A model generated the notes under the pieces. That model searched no databases. It had not been told where the DNA came from and worked only from the letters and a program-made list of their open reading frames with translations. The translations under genes and the position numbers were made by a program. Positions 20,036-28,370 of a stretch of DNA of 64,000 nucleotides are shown piece after piece. Where the stretch lies: assembly GCF_018449475.1 (NCBI RefSeq), contig NZ_JAHCQH010000017.1, positions 365,360 through 429,359 on the forward strand, written 5' to 3'. Origin of the DNA: Ancylobacter radicis (GTDB lineage Bacteria; Pseudomonadota; Alphaproteobacteria; Rhizobiales; Xanthobacteraceae). Position 1 is the stretch's first letter; the number at the start of each line of letters is the position of its first letter.

Positions 20036-20812
20036 ATGAGCCTCGTCACCCGCCTCGCGGCTGCCGCCATCCTCATCGCGGCCGGCCTGGGCAGTGCCTC
20101 CGCGAAGGAATGGAAGACCGTGCGCATCGGCACGGAGGGCGCCTACCCGCCCTTCAACTATATGGAAAACAACGAGCTCAAGGGCTTCGACATCGACATC
20201 GCCAAGGCGCTCTGCGCCAAGATGAAGGTGACCTGCACCTTCGTGGCGCAGGATTGGGACGGCATCATCCCGGCGCTGCTCGCCGGCAAATATGACGCCA
20301 TCGTCGCCTCCATGTCGATCACGGAGGAGCGCCAGAAGCAGATCGCCTTCTCCAACAAGTACTACAAGACCCCGGCCACTTTCGCGGTGCCGAAGGATTC
20401 CAAGATCACCGACACCTCGCCCGCCGCCCTCAAGGGCAAGGTGCTGGGCGCGCAGGGCTCGACCATCCACTCGAACTATCTCGAGGACGTGTATGGCAAG
20501 GCCGGCGCCGAGGTGAAGCTCTATGGCAAGCAGGACGAGGCCAATCTCGACCTCGGCAATGGTCGCCTCGACGCGGTGCTGGCCGACAAGGTGGTGCTGA
20601 TGGAATGGCTCGCCACCAAGGACGGCGCCTGCTGCAAGTTCACCGGCGCCGAATATACCGACCCGAAATATTTCGGCGAGGGCGTGGGCGTCGGCATCCG
20701 CAAGGACGACCCGGAACTGGTCGCCATGTTCAACAAGGCGATCGAGGAAATCCGCGCCGACGGCACCTACAAGACCATCAACGACAAGTATTTCCCCTTC
20801 AGCGTCTACTGA
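20036..20812 (+). CDS. Polar amino-acid ABC transporter substrate-binding protein
   Basis: Periplasmic receptor of the lysine/arginine/ornithine/histidine type, 258 residues, with a signal peptide ending GSASAKEW and AGAGGGG before the start. VRIGTEGAYPPFNYMENNELKGFDIDIAKALC and AQDWDGIIPALLAGKYDAIVASMSIT (in pieces around residues 30-100) are the classic family-3 solute-binding signatures. GVGIRKDDPELVAMFNKAIEEI near the C-terminus also fits. It heads an operon with two permeases. The AT-rich upstream region (about 19920-20020) includes a GCCGGT/ACCGGC stem around an A-rich loop. Confidence 0.92.
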   Translation: MSLVTRLAAAAILIAAGLGSASAKEWKTVRIGTEGAYPPFNYMENNELKGFDIDIAKALCAKMKVTCTFVAQDWDGIIPALLAGKYDAIVASMSITEERQKQIAFSNKYYKTPATFAVPKDSKITDTSPAALKGKVLGAQGSTIHSNYLEDVYGKAGAEVKLYGKQDEANLDLGNGRLDAVLADKVVLMEWLATKDGACCKFTGAEYTDPKYFGEGVGVGIRKDDPELVAMFNKAIEEIRADGTYKTINDKYFPFSVY

Positions 20813-20821
20813 GCGCGCCGC

Positions 20822-20851
20822 GCCGTTCCGGGACGAGGCTCCCGGAACGGC
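20822..20851 (+). promoter_or_regulatory. Intercistronic stem-loop after the substrate-binding protein gene
   Basis: A perfect 12-bp stem (GCCGTTCCGGGA / TCCCGGAACGGC) with a six-base loop and no following T-tract lies 10 bp after the receptor stop. Such stems commonly protect the receptor part of ABC operon mRNAs and set higher receptor than permease levels. Confidence 0.7.
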
Positions 20852-20905
20852 CCCCGCCTCCCCTGTGGAGCGCCTTCTGGCTGAACGCGGAGCGCCGCTG
20901 TCCCG

Positions 20906-21628
20906 ATGCTGGACCTTTTACGCCTGCTCTCCTTCGGCCCGGACGGCTGGGGGGATGAAATCCTCGCCGGCGCGCTCATGACCATCGAGCTCGCGCTCGC
21001 CTCGCTGCCGGCCGGCATCGCCATCGGCCTCGCCGTCGCGCTGGCCAAGGATTCGCCCTTCTTCCTGCTGCGCGCCGCCGGCAACCTGTTCACCACGGTG
21101 TTTCGCGGCCTGCCGGAACTGCTCACTTTGTTCATCGTCTATTATGGCGGGCAGATGCTGCTCACCCGCCTCGCCGGCTATGTCGTCGAGGGCGCGACCA
21201 TCGAGGTGAACCAGTTCGTCGCCGGCGTGGTCGCGCTCAGCCTCGTGCTCGGCGCCTTCTCCAGCGAGGTGCTGCTCGCCGCCATCCGCGCCGTGCCGCG
21301 CGGCCAGAAGGAGGCGGCCTCGGCGCTCGGCCTGTCGAAATTCCGCATCTTCCGCTTTGTCACCTTTCCCCAGCTCTGGCGCGTCGCCCTGCCGGGCCTG
21401 TCCAATAACTGGATGGTGCTGCTCAAGGACACGTCGCTGGTCTCGGTCATCGCCATCACCGATCTGATGCGCCAGACCGCCATCGCGGTCGGCGTGACCA
21501 AGCAACCCTTCTTCTTCTACCTCGTCGCCTGCCTGATCTATCTGGTGTTCTCCGGCCTTTCGAGCGTGGTCTTCACCCGGCTGGAGGCGCGCGCCTCCCG
21601 TGGCTTCAAGCGGATGGGAGGCCATTGA
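20906..21628 (+). CDS. Amino-acid ABC transporter permease (HisQ/OccQ-like)
   Basis: Inner-membrane permease of 240 residues with about five helices. LLTFIVYYGGQ-type motif FRGLPELLTLFIVYYG (about residues 66-81) and the EAA loop EAASALGLSKFRIFRFVTFPQLWRVALPGLSNNW (about 130-165) identify the His/Glu/Arg/opine 3-TM permease family. It is preceded by the intercistronic stem and translationally linked to the next permease through TGATG. It forms a heterodimer with that protein to move the amino acid captured by the upstream receptor. Confidence 0.92.
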   Translation: MLDLLRLLSFGPDGWGDEILAGALMTIELALASLPAGIAIGLAVALAKDSPFFLLRAAGNLFTTVFRGLPELLTLFIVYYGGQMLLTRLAGYVVEGATIEVNQFVAGVVALSLVLGAFSSEVLLAAIRAVPRGQKEAASALGLSKFRIFRFVTFPQLWRVALPGLSNNWMVLLKDTSLVSVIAITDLMRQTAIAVGVTKQPFFFYLVACLIYLVFSGLSSVVFTRLEARASRGFKRMGGH

Positions 21629-22377
21629 TGCAGGCGTTTCTCGATCTTGTCGGCGCCGGCTTCCTCTCGCTGATGGGCTTCATCGGCCTGAACAGCGAGC
21701 TGATGGGCCGCTACGGCCTGCGCTTCCTCGACGGCGTGTGGGTGACGCTGCAGCTCGTCATCCTTTCGGTCGGCCTCGGCGCGCTGCTCGCCTGGCCGCT
21801 GGCCATCGCCCGGATCGAGGGCGGCAAGCTGCTGGCCGGCGCGTCCTTCGGCTATTCCTATTTCTTCCGCGGCACGCCGCTCTTGGCGCAGACCTTCCTG
21901 ATCTATTACGGCGCTGGCCAGTTCCGCGAGGCGCTCACCGAGGTCGGGCTGTGGTGGTTCTTCCGCGACGCCTTCAACTGCGCGGTGCTGACCTTCACGC
22001 TCAACACCGCTGCCTATCAGTCGGAGATCCTGCGCGGCGCCATACAGAGCCTGCCGGTCGGCCAGATGGAGGGGGCGCAGGCGCTCGGCCTCACCCGCGT
22101 GCTGGCCTATCGCAAGGTGATCGTGCCGCAGGCCTTCGCCATCGGCCTGCGCCCGCTCGGCAATGAGCTGATCCTGATGATCAAATCGAGCGCCATCGCC
22201 TCGGTCATCACGGTCTACGACCTGATGGGCGTCACCCGCCTCGCCTTCTCGCGCTCCTACGACATGGAGGTCTATCTCTGGGCGGCGGCGCTGTACCTCA
22301 TCATGGTCGAGATCGTCCGGCGCGTCTGGGACGTGCTGGAGCGCCGGCTCAACCGGCATCTGCTGGTCTCGCGCTGA
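21628..22377 (+). CDS. Amino-acid ABC transporter permease (HisM/OccM-like)
   Basis: Second permease, 249 residues from the ATG at 21628, which overlaps the preceding stop by one base (TGATG) and is served by GGGAGG inside the upstream gene. A TTG one codon earlier is unlikely. It contains the family motif FRGTPLLAQTFLIYYGAGQ and the EAA loop EGAQALGLTRVLAYRKVIVPQ (in parts). The transporter is incomplete here: no ATP-binding subunit follows, and the next gene is convergent on the other strand. The HisP-like ATPase must be elsewhere or supplied by another system. Confidence 0.91.
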   Translation: MQAFLDLVGAGFLSLMGFIGLNSELMGRYGLRFLDGVWVTLQLVILSVGLGALLAWPLAIARIEGGKLLAGASFGYSYFFRGTPLLAQTFLIYYGAGQFREALTEVGLWWFFRDAFNCAVLTFTLNTAAYQSEILRGAIQSLPVGQMEGAQALGLTRVLAYRKVIVPQAFAIGLRPLGNELILMIKSSAIASVITVYDLMGVTRLAFSRSYDMEVYLWAAALYLIMVEIVRRVWDVLERRLNRHLLVSR

Positions 22378-22402
22378 GGCATCACGGTGAGGCCTTCCGG
22401 CC

Positions 22403-23041
22403 TCACACCAGCCGCGCCACCTCGGCGCGCAGCACCGGCAGCAGCTCCGCCTCGAACCAGGGGTGACGCTTCAGCCAACCGGTGTTGCGCCAGGAGGGGT
22501 GCGGCAGCGGCAGCACACGCGGGGCGGTGCGCGCGTCCCAGATCTCCCGCCACGCCGTCACCCGCGCGGTGAGCCCGCCCCGCGCGAAACGCTCCAGCCC
22601 CAGCCGGCGCAGATGATAGGCCTGCGCCGAGGCGCCGACCGCGATCACCAGATCGAACGGCGCCCGCGCGGCAAACAGCCGGTCGTGCCACAGGCCGGCG
22701 CATTCCCGGCGCGGCGGCAGATCGCCGCCCTTGGCGTCCTGTCCGGGAAAGCAGAACCCCATGGCGGCGATGGCAATCCGCGCCTCGTCATAGAAGCTCG
22801 CGCGGTCGACCCCGAGCCACGCCCGCAGCCGGTCGCCCGAGGCGTCGTCAAAGGAGCGGCCGGAGGCATGGACCCTGGTGCCCGGCGCCTGGCTGGCGAT
22901 CAGGATGCGGGCGCGCGGGCCGACATGCAGCACCGGGCGCGGCTCATGCGGCAGCGCCGCCCCGCACGGCGCCTCGACGCACACCCGGCAGGCGCGAATG
23001 CGGGCGAGCAGCTCGTCGAGGGTCTCGGGCGGGGCAGGCAT
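22403..23041 (-). CDS. Uracil-DNA glycosylase family protein
   Basis: Protein of 212 residues. ILIASQAPGTRVHASGRSFDDASGDRLRAWLG (split about residues 46-77) resembles the motif I region of family 4/5 and related glycosylases, with Gln-Ala-Pro-Gly in place of GEAPG. LPHPSWRN (about residue 178) is the equivalent of the HPS catalytic loop. Four N-terminal cysteines (CRVC, CVEAPC pattern) could ligate an Fe-S cluster, as in family 4. This subgroup is annotated as uracil-DNA glycosylase family, but activity on uracil is not proven for most members. Single gene. Confidence 0.8.
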   Translation of the reverse strand: MPAPPETLDELLARIRACRVCVEAPCGAALPHEPRPVLHVGPRARILIASQAPGTRVHASGRSFDDASGDRLRAWLGVDRASFYDEARIAIAAMGFCFPGQDAKGGDLPPRRECAGLWHDRLFAARAPFDLVIAVGASAQAYHLRRLGLERFARGGLTARVTAWREIWDARTAPRVLPLPHPSWRNTGWLKRHPWFEAELLPVLRAEVARLV

Positions 23042-23109
23042 GGAGCTTAGATAGGGGCGCTGGTGGAAAGGAAAAAGCCCGCGACGCGATGATGTTGCGT
23101 GCCATTTCC

Positions 23110-23205
23110 GTCATCCCGGCCGCAGCGCCCGCGGAGAGCCGGGATCGTGGGCCATTCCCGGTGCCCACACGATCCCGGATCGGCCTGCCGGCCGTCCGGG
23201 ATGAC
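23110..23205. repeat. Long palindromic intergenic element
   Basis: GTCATCCCGG at 23110 and CCGGGATGAC ending at 23205 form the outer arms of a 96-bp element. GCCGGGATCGTGGGC and a matching inverted CCCACACGATCCCGG lie inside. It has the look of a REP/BIME-type repeat and no coding potential. Confidence 0.7.
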
Positions 23206-23234
23206 GATGCCCCGCTCCCACCCGTCACACCGTC

Positions 23235-23317
23235 ATGGCCGGACTTGATCCGGCCATCCACGACTTGTCGCACGGCGCCGAGCCAGAGACGTGGATCCCC
23301 GGGTCAAGCCCGGGGAT
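23235..23317. repeat. Composite palindromic repeat element, second copy
   Basis: ATGGCCGG-N7-CCGGCCAT (23235-23257) is followed by ATCCCCGGG-N5-CCCGGGGAT (23295-23317), the same order as at 16336-16392 but with a longer spacer. With the 96-bp element before it, this fills most of the 336-bp gap between the glycosylase and nuclease genes. Confidence 0.8.
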
Positions 23318-23377
23318 GACGGTGATGGGGGATGACGGTGTTTCTGTGGGGACAGCGTTTAACGATGCCTCGCCCCC

Positions 23378-23956
23378 TCACGAGGCCGGGCGTGGATGGC
23401 GCTGCCGCCATTGCGCCGGCACCTCGAACGGGCCGGACCAGATCCCCCGGCCGGCGGCGCGGGCGGCAGCTTCCTCGCGCTGATAGGCGAGGCCGGTGGC
23501 CAGCGCCCAGCCGGCCGCGACCTGCCGCGCGCCGAGATCGGCCGCGCCCGCCGCGCAGATCGCCACCGCGCGGCCATAGCGGTCCTCGTCCACCGGGCGA
23601 CAATTCACCTCGCCCTGTGCGACGACCGCCTCCAGCGCCTCCTTGGCCCGCGCGCCGCAGGGCCATTCCGTGCCCGGCGCGCCGCAGCTCTGGTGCAGTT
23701 CCGGCGCGTCGATGCCGTCGAGCCGCACCCGCTCGCCCGCGACGACGAGGCTGTCGCCATCCGCTACCCGCACCGCGCCGGTGAGCGGCGGCACGACGCG
23801 TTCCACCAGCAGCGCGACGCCGACCAGCACCAGCGCGACCAGGATCGAGCCCCAAGTACTGCGCCGCCACGTGCTGCGCCGCCAGCCGCCGCTGCGACGC
23901 GGCCCGCCCCATCGCCCGCCCGGTGGCACACGCGGAAAGCGCGTGGGCAGCCTCAC
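23378..23956 (-). CDS. Membrane-anchored thermonuclease-family (SNase-like) protein
   Basis: Protein of 192 residues. The GTG start at 23956 overlaps the cobT stop (GTGA), implying translational coupling. The N-terminus is Arg/Trp-rich and cytoplasmic, then SILVALVLVGVALLV (about residues 37-51) forms one membrane anchor. The SNase domain reads VADGDSLVVAGERVRLDGIDAPE (in parts, about 62-86), then CGARAKEAL and DRYGRAVAIC (about 127-136), with the catalytic Arg/Glu pattern largely kept. It would face the periplasm and cut nucleic acid or act as a Ca-dependent nuclease fold. Coupling to cobT has no obvious functional reason. Confidence 0.82.
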   Translation of the reverse strand: MRLPTRFPRVPPGGRWGGPRRSGGWRRSTWRRSTWGSILVALVLVGVALLVERVVPPLTGAVRVADGDSLVVAGERVRLDGIDAPELHQSCGAPGTEWPCGARAKEALEAVVAQGEVNCRPVDEDRYGRAVAICAAGAADLGARQVAAGWALATGLAYQREEAAARAAGRGIWSGPFEVPAQWRQRHPRPAS

Positions 23957-24990
23957 CCCGCCGCCACCCCGGCCTCGGCAAAGGTGGCCATGCCGGCATG
24001 GCAGGCGAGCGCCGATTTGATGATGCCCACCGACAGCGCCGCGCCCGAGCCCTCGCCGAGCCGCATGCCGAGGTCGAGAATGGGCCGCAATTCCAGCCGC
24101 TCCAGCACCGCGCGGTGGGCCGGCTCGGCCGAGACATGGCCGGCGAGGCAATGGTCGAGCGCGCGCGGGTCGAGCGCCTTGAGCACAGCGGCGGCGGCGG
24201 TCACCACATAGCCGTCGAGCACCACCGGCACCCGTTGCAGCCGCGCGGCGAGGATCGCCCCGGCCATCGCCGCCACCTCGCGCCCGCCGAGCTTGCGCAG
24301 CACTTCCAGCGGATCGTCGAGATGGCCCTTGGCACGGGCCACCGCCGCCTCCACCGCCGCGATCTTGCGGGCGAGCGTCTCGCCGGTCGAGCCGGTGCCG
24401 GGGCCGACCCAGTCGGTGGCCTGCCCGCCATACAGGCCGTGGAAGATGGCGGCGGCGATGGTGGTGTTGCCGATGCCCATCTCGCCGAGGCACAAAAGGT
24501 CCGGCTCGCCGGCCAGCGCCTCCATGCCGAAGGCCATGGTGGCCGCGCATTCGGCCTCGGTGAGCGCGTCCTGCTCCACAATGTCGGGGGTGGGCAGGTC
24601 GAGCGCGAGGTCGAACACGCGCAGCCCGGCGCCGAACACGCCGCAGATCTGGTTCACCGCCGCCTTGCCGGCGGTGAAGGTGGCGACCATCTGCTTGGTC
24701 ACCTCCGACGGGTAGGGCGAGACGCCGCGCGCGGCGACACCATGGGTGGCGGCGAAGACGGCGACGGTCGGCCGGTTCACCGCCGGAATCTCCCGCCCCT
24801 GCCAGCCGGCGATGTGGATGGCGATCTCCTCCAGCCGGCCGAGCGCGCCCGGCGGCTTCACCAACTGCCCCTGCCGGGCGATCGCGGCGTCGCGCGCCGC
24901 CGCATCCGGGCCCGGCATCTGGGCGATCAGGTTGCGGATGTCGTCGAAAGGCAGGCCGGTGGCGGAGCGCAGCATGAAAGCCTCGTGCAT
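23953..24990 (-). CDS. cobT: Nicotinate-nucleotide--dimethylbenzimidazole phosphoribosyltransferase
   Basis: Cytoplasmic enzyme that converts 5,6-dimethylbenzimidazole and nicotinate mononucleotide to alpha-ribazole phosphate, activating the lower ligand of cobalamin. The product has 345 residues, a normal length. VFAATHGVAARGVSPYP, LGEMGIGNTTIAAAI and WVGPGTGSTGE are conserved substrate-binding blocks. GMRLGEGSGAAL near residue 318 contains the catalytic Glu region. It is divergent from bluB, which makes its benzimidazole substrate, sharing a 62-bp promoter region; cobS follows bluB. Confidence 0.97.
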   Translation of the reverse strand: MHEAFMLRSATGLPFDDIRNLIAQMPGPDAAARDAAIARQGQLVKPPGALGRLEEIAIHIAGWQGREIPAVNRPTVAVFAATHGVAARGVSPYPSEVTKQMVATFTAGKAAVNQICGVFGAGLRVFDLALDLPTPDIVEQDALTEAECAATMAFGMEALAGEPDLLCLGEMGIGNTTIAAAIFHGLYGGQATDWVGPGTGSTGETLARKIAAVEAAVARAKGHLDDPLEVLRKLGGREVAAMAGAILAARLQRVPVVLDGYVVTAAAAVLKALDPRALDHCLAGHVSAEPAHRAVLERLELRPILDLGMRLGEGSGAALSVGIIKSALACHAGMATFAEAGVAAG

Positions 24991-25052
24991 GAAAGCCGCA
25001 AAGGACGGGATGGTTGTCGCATCGCGCGCGGCGGCGGGGTAGACCCTGCCTC

Positions 25053-25757
25053 ATGTACGCGCAACCCCCAAATCCGGCGCAGTCCGCCAATGGCGCGCCC
25101 GCGGCAGGCCCGGCGCCCGAGAGGGAGCCGGCCTTCGACCCGGCTTTCCGCGCCGGGCTGGCGGCGCTGTTCGCCTGGCGGCGGGATGTGCGCCATTTCC
25201 TCACCGACCCGCTGCCGCCGGGCGTGGTCGAGGCGCTGGTGGCGCAGGCCGTGCAGGCGCCGAGCGTCGGCCTCAGCCAGCCCTGGCGCTTCGTGCGGGT
25301 GAGCGACCCCGCCCGCCGCGCGGCGGTGCGTGCCAATTTCGCCCGCTGCAATGCGCAGGCGCTCGCCGCCCAGCCGCAGGAGCGCGCCGGGCTCTATGCG
25401 CGGCTCAAGCTCGCCGGGCTGGATCAGGCGCCCGAGCAGATCGCCGTCTTTGTCGAGCCCGATCCCGCGACCGGCCACGGCCTCGGCCGCGCCACCATGC
25501 CGGAGACCGTCGCCTATTCCGGCGTCATGGCGATCCACACCTTGTGGCTGGCGGCCGCCGCGCAGGGCATCGGCCTCGGCTGGGTGTCGATCCTCGACCC
25601 CGCCGAGGTGACAGCGGCGCTGGAGGTGCCCGCCCACTGGCGGCTGGTCGGCTATCTGTGCATAGGCTATCCCGCCGCCCCCGCCGACACGCCCGAGCTG
25701 GAGCGTGCCGGCTGGGAGCACCGCCGGCCGCTGGCCGATTGCCTGCTGCAACGCTGA
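25053..25757 (+). CDS. bluB: 5,6-dimethylbenzimidazole synthase
   Basis: Flavin-destroying nitroreductase-fold enzyme that fragments reduced FMN with oxygen to form 5,6-dimethylbenzimidazole. From the ATG at 25053 it has 234 residues. FAWRRDVRHFLTDPLP, QAPSVGLSQPWRFVRV and GIGLGWVSILDP are the BluB-specific blocks that distinguish it from ordinary nitroreductases; YSGVMAIHTLWLAA is also typical. It starts a plus-strand unit with cobS, DUF1289 and an aspartic protease gene. BluB implies the organism can make its own lower ligand aerobically. Confidence 0.95.
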   Translation: MYAQPPNPAQSANGAPAAGPAPEREPAFDPAFRAGLAALFAWRRDVRHFLTDPLPPGVVEALVAQAVQAPSVGLSQPWRFVRVSDPARRAAVRANFARCNAQALAAQPQERAGLYARLKLAGLDQAPEQIAVFVEPDPATGHGLGRATMPETVAYSGVMAIHTLWLAAAAQGIGLGWVSILDPAEVTAALEVPAHWRLVGYLCIGYPAAPADTPELERAGWEHRRPLADCLLQR

Positions 25758-25772
25758 GTGGAGGAAACAGCC

Positions 25773-26606
25773 ATGCGCGATTATGCCTCCCTCCCCGTCG
25801 GCCCCCTGTTCATGGCGCTGCGCCGGGCGCTCACCGGCACCCCCGGCGCGCTGCGCTTCCTGTCCCGGCTGCCGGTGCCGCAGACCCCGTTCGAGCCCCC
25901 ACTCGACGCCCCGCCGGAGATCGAGCGGATCGGCCCCGGTTTTCCGCTCGCCGCGCTCCTCATCGGCCTGACTGGCGCTCTCACTGCACTAACTGCCCAC
26001 GCCATTGGCCTCAGCCCATGGCTGTCCAGCACCCTCGCCGTGGCGGTGCTGATGGGGGTCACCGGGGCGCTGCATGAGGACGGGCTGGCCGACATGGCGG
26101 ACGGCCTCGGCGGCATGAACATCGCCCGCCGGCTGGAGATCATGAAGGACAGCCGCATCGGCACCTTCGGCGTGCTGGCCCTCATCCTCGGCTTCGCGCT
26201 GCGCGTCGGCGCCCTTCAAGAGCTTATGGCGATTGATGTTTGTGCCAGTGTGGCGGCGCTGGTGGCGGCCGGCACGCTGGCCCGCGCGGCGGCGCTCGGC
26301 GTGCTCGGGGTGCTGCCGCCGGCCCGGCCCGGCGGCCTCGCCCATGGCATCGGGCGCCCCTCGCCGGCCACGCTCGCCACCGCCGCCGGCCTCGCGCTCG
26401 TGATCGCCGCCCTACTGGTTATCCCCGGCTTTGGCACGCTCGCTTATATTGGCGGCCTGATCGTTGGAATCCTTGCCTTTTTCGCCCTCACCCGCCTTGC
26501 CCGCGCCCAATTCGGCGGCCAGACCGGGGATGTCGCCGGGGCGGCAGCCCTGATGGTCGAGATTGCCTTCCTGCTGGGTCTGCTTATCTTCGCGCGGCAT
26601 CCTTGA
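25773..26606 (+). CDS. cobS: Adenosylcobinamide-GDP ribazoletransferase (cobalamin synthase)
   Basis: Polytopic inner-membrane enzyme joining adenosylcobinamide-GDP with alpha-ribazole (phosphate) in the last stage of cobalamin assembly. The start at 25773 has GGAGGAAA upstream, giving 277 residues; a GTG five codons earlier overlaps the ribosome site and is unlikely. LRFLSRLPVPQ near the N-terminus and EDGLADMADGLGGMN (about residues 98-112) with its Mg-binding aspartates are the family signatures. RLEIMKDSRIGTFG follows. About seven hydrophobic segments. Confidence 0.96.
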   Translation: MRDYASLPVGPLFMALRRALTGTPGALRFLSRLPVPQTPFEPPLDAPPEIERIGPGFPLAALLIGLTGALTALTAHAIGLSPWLSSTLAVAVLMGVTGALHEDGLADMADGLGGMNIARRLEIMKDSRIGTFGVLALILGFALRVGALQELMAIDVCASVAALVAAGTLARAAALGVLGVLPPARPGGLAHGIGRPSPATLATAAGLALVIAALLVIPGFGTLAYIGGLIVGILAFFALTRLARAQFGGQTGDVAGAAALMVEIAFLLGLLIFARHP

Positions 26607-26620
26607 GCACCCCGATTCCG

Positions 26621-26791
26621 ATGCCTGCACCCGTAAGCACTCCCTGCGTCTCGATCTGCACGCTCGACGCGAGCGGGCGTCTCTGCGTCGGCTGCGGCCG
26701 CACGCTCAGCGAAATCGGCGCCTGGAGCACGATGAGCGAGAGCGAGCGCCGCGCCGTCATGGCCCGCCTCCAGCGGAGGGCGGCGGGATGA
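26621..26791 (+). CDS. DUF1289 domain-containing protein
   Basis: Small protein of 56 residues from the ATG at 26621; a TTG at 26603 overlapping the cobS stop (TTGA) would add six. CVSIC and CVGCG provide four cysteines in the DUF1289 pattern (C-x3-C, C-x2-C), followed by TLSEIGAWSTMSESERRAVM, the family signature. These proteins are thought to bind a metal or Fe-S cluster; function is unknown. It overlaps the next gene by ATGA, so it is translated as part of the cobS unit. Confidence 0.85.
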   Translation: MPAPVSTPCVSICTLDASGRLCVGCGRTLSEIGAWSTMSESERRAVMARLQRRAAG

Positions 26792-27513
26792 ACAATGACC
26801 GCCTGATGTGGATCGTCGTCATCGGCCTCGCCGCCGGTGTGGGGCTGATGGTGTGGGCCTCGCAGCATGGCCCGATCGCCGGTCTCGACGTTGATTCATT
26901 AGCCTACGCCGTGGGTTACGGTGCCTTCGCGCTGGTCGTCGGCGCCAGCGTGGCCGCCACTTTCACCGGCCGGCTGGGCGAGGCGCTGCGCGCCGCCGCG
27001 CTCTGGCTGGTCATTTTCATGGTGCTCGGCGTCGGCTATACCTACCGCTACGACCTCCATGCCATGGCCTATCGGGTGCTCGCCGAACTCGCGCCCGGCT
27101 ATGCCGTGCCGCTCGCCCATGAGGGCGGCCCCTCGGTCGAGGTGGCCCGCGCGCGCGATGGCGATTTCAATGTCCGCGTCGAGATCAACGGCACCCGCAT
27201 CCCCATGCTGGTCGATACCGGCGCCTCCAGCGTGGTTCTGACGCCCGAGGATGCCGTCGCCGCCGGCCTGCCGATCGAATTCATCCGCTACGACATCCCG
27301 ATCGACACCGCGAATGGCCGCGGCCGCGCCGCCGCCGTGGTGCTCGACCGGGTGGAAATCGCCGGCTCCATCGCGGAACGCAACGTCCCCGCCCTTATCG
27401 CCAGTCCGGGCACGCTGAAGCACAGCCTGCTCGGCATGAGCTTCCTTTCCCGCCTCGCCAGCTTCGAGATTCGCGGCGAGAAGCTGGTGATGCGCGCCAA
27501 GATCGCGCAATAG
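26788..27513 (+). CDS. TIGR02281-type membrane aspartic protease-like protein
   Basis: Protein of 241 residues, start at 26788 set by the ATGA overlap and GGAGGG upstream. Three hydrophobic helices (about residues 8-25, 37-55 and 66-85) anchor it. The retroviral-type clan AA domain follows: INGTRIPMLVDTGASSVVLTPEDA (in parts, about 135-158) with the catalytic DTG, and HSLLGMSFLSRL (about 215) as the second conserved block. It would act in the periplasm as a dimer. The family is widespread in alphaproteobacteria, with no established substrate, and its linkage to cobalamin genes may only be positional. Confidence 0.87.
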   Translation: MNNDRLMWIVVIGLAAGVGLMVWASQHGPIAGLDVDSLAYAVGYGAFALVVGASVAATFTGRLGEALRAAALWLVIFMVLGVGYTYRYDLHAMAYRVLAELAPGYAVPLAHEGGPSVEVARARDGDFNVRVEINGTRIPMLVDTGASSVVLTPEDAVAAGLPIEFIRYDIPIDTANGRGRAAAVVLDRVEIAGSIAERNVPALIASPGTLKHSLLGMSFLSRLASFEIRGEKLVMRAKIAQ

Positions 27514-27533
27514 ACCAACCTGTTGCGATTCCT

Positions 27534-28370
27534 TTAGAAACCGGCGAGCGCGATGACGAAGCGCAGGCCGACCAGCAGCAGATAAAGGCCGAAACCAACC
27601 TCAAGCTGGCGCTTGGTGAAGGCATGCGCCAGCCGCGCCCCGAGCGGCGCCGCGAGCGTCGCAATGCCACCCACCAGCACCAGCCCCGGCAACGAGACAT
27701 AGCCGAAGGAGAAGGGCGGCAGGTAACCCAGATGCGGCAGGCCGCTGATGACATAGCCGATCGTGCCGGGCACCGCGATCAGTGCCCCCAGCCCTGCCGA
27801 GGTGGCGATCGCGGTGTGGATCGGCACGCGGTAGAGGGTCAGCACCACAGTCGCGATGCCGCCGCCGCTGATGCCGATGAGCGGCGAGGCAATGCCGATG
27901 CCGAAGGCGTAGAGCGACATGGCGAGACGGCCCGGCAATTGGTCCGCCAGAACCCAGCTCGCCCGGCCGAACAGCAGCTTGGACGACATCAGCACCGCGA
28001 AGGCGACAAAGGCGATCTTCAGCACCACATCGTCGGAGATGGCGGCGAGCGCCGTCCCGGCCACCACGCCGGCCACCAGCGGCGCGGCCCAGATCTTCAG
28101 AACGGAATTGTCGATCTTGGTGCGCGCGCGATGCGCGAAATAGGAGCGCAGCGCCGTCGGCACGATGATCGCGAGCGCGGTGCCGACCGCCAGATGCATC
28201 CGCTCGGAATCGGAAACACCAACGGCGCCAAACACTTCGTACAGCACGGGCACGATGATCGCGCCTCCGCCAATGCCGAACAGCCCGGCCAGGATGCCGG
28301 TGGCAAAGCCCGCCACCAGCAGCGCACCGGCGAGCCACATCAGATGATCAAACGGAATGGAAGCGAGCAT
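27534..28370 (-). CDS. Sulfite exporter TauE/SafE family permease
   Basis: Membrane protein of 278 residues with eight hydrophobic segments in two TauE/SafE repeats: GFATGILAGLFGIGGGAIIVPVL (about residues 20-42) and GIASPLIGISGGGIATVVL (about 158-177), both with the GIGGG/GISGGG motif. Members export sulfoacetate, sulfite or other anions, or are of unknown substrate. The ATG overlaps the dusA stop by one base (TGATG), so the gene is translated after dusA. I see no sulfur-metabolism neighbour to narrow the substrate. Confidence 0.88.
   Translation of the reverse strand: MLASIPFDHLMWLAGALLVAGFATGILAGLFGIGGGAIIVPVLYEVFGAVGVSDSERMHLAVGTALAIIVPTALRSYFAHRARTKIDNSVLKIWAAPLVAGVVAGTALAAISDDVVLKIAFVAFAVLMSSKLLFGRASWVLADQLPGRLAMSLYAFGIGIASPLIGISGGGIATVVLTLYRVPIHTAIATSAGLGALIAVPGTIGYVISGLPHLGYLPPFSFGYVSLPGLVLVGGIATLAAPLGARLAHAFTKRQLEVGFGLYLLLVGLRFVIALAGF

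Noticed and set aside
23378..25351. 657-codon minus-strand frame spanning the nuclease and cobT
   Set aside because: Only the last 192 codons are protein-like (SNase domain); the rest is the wrong frame of cobT.
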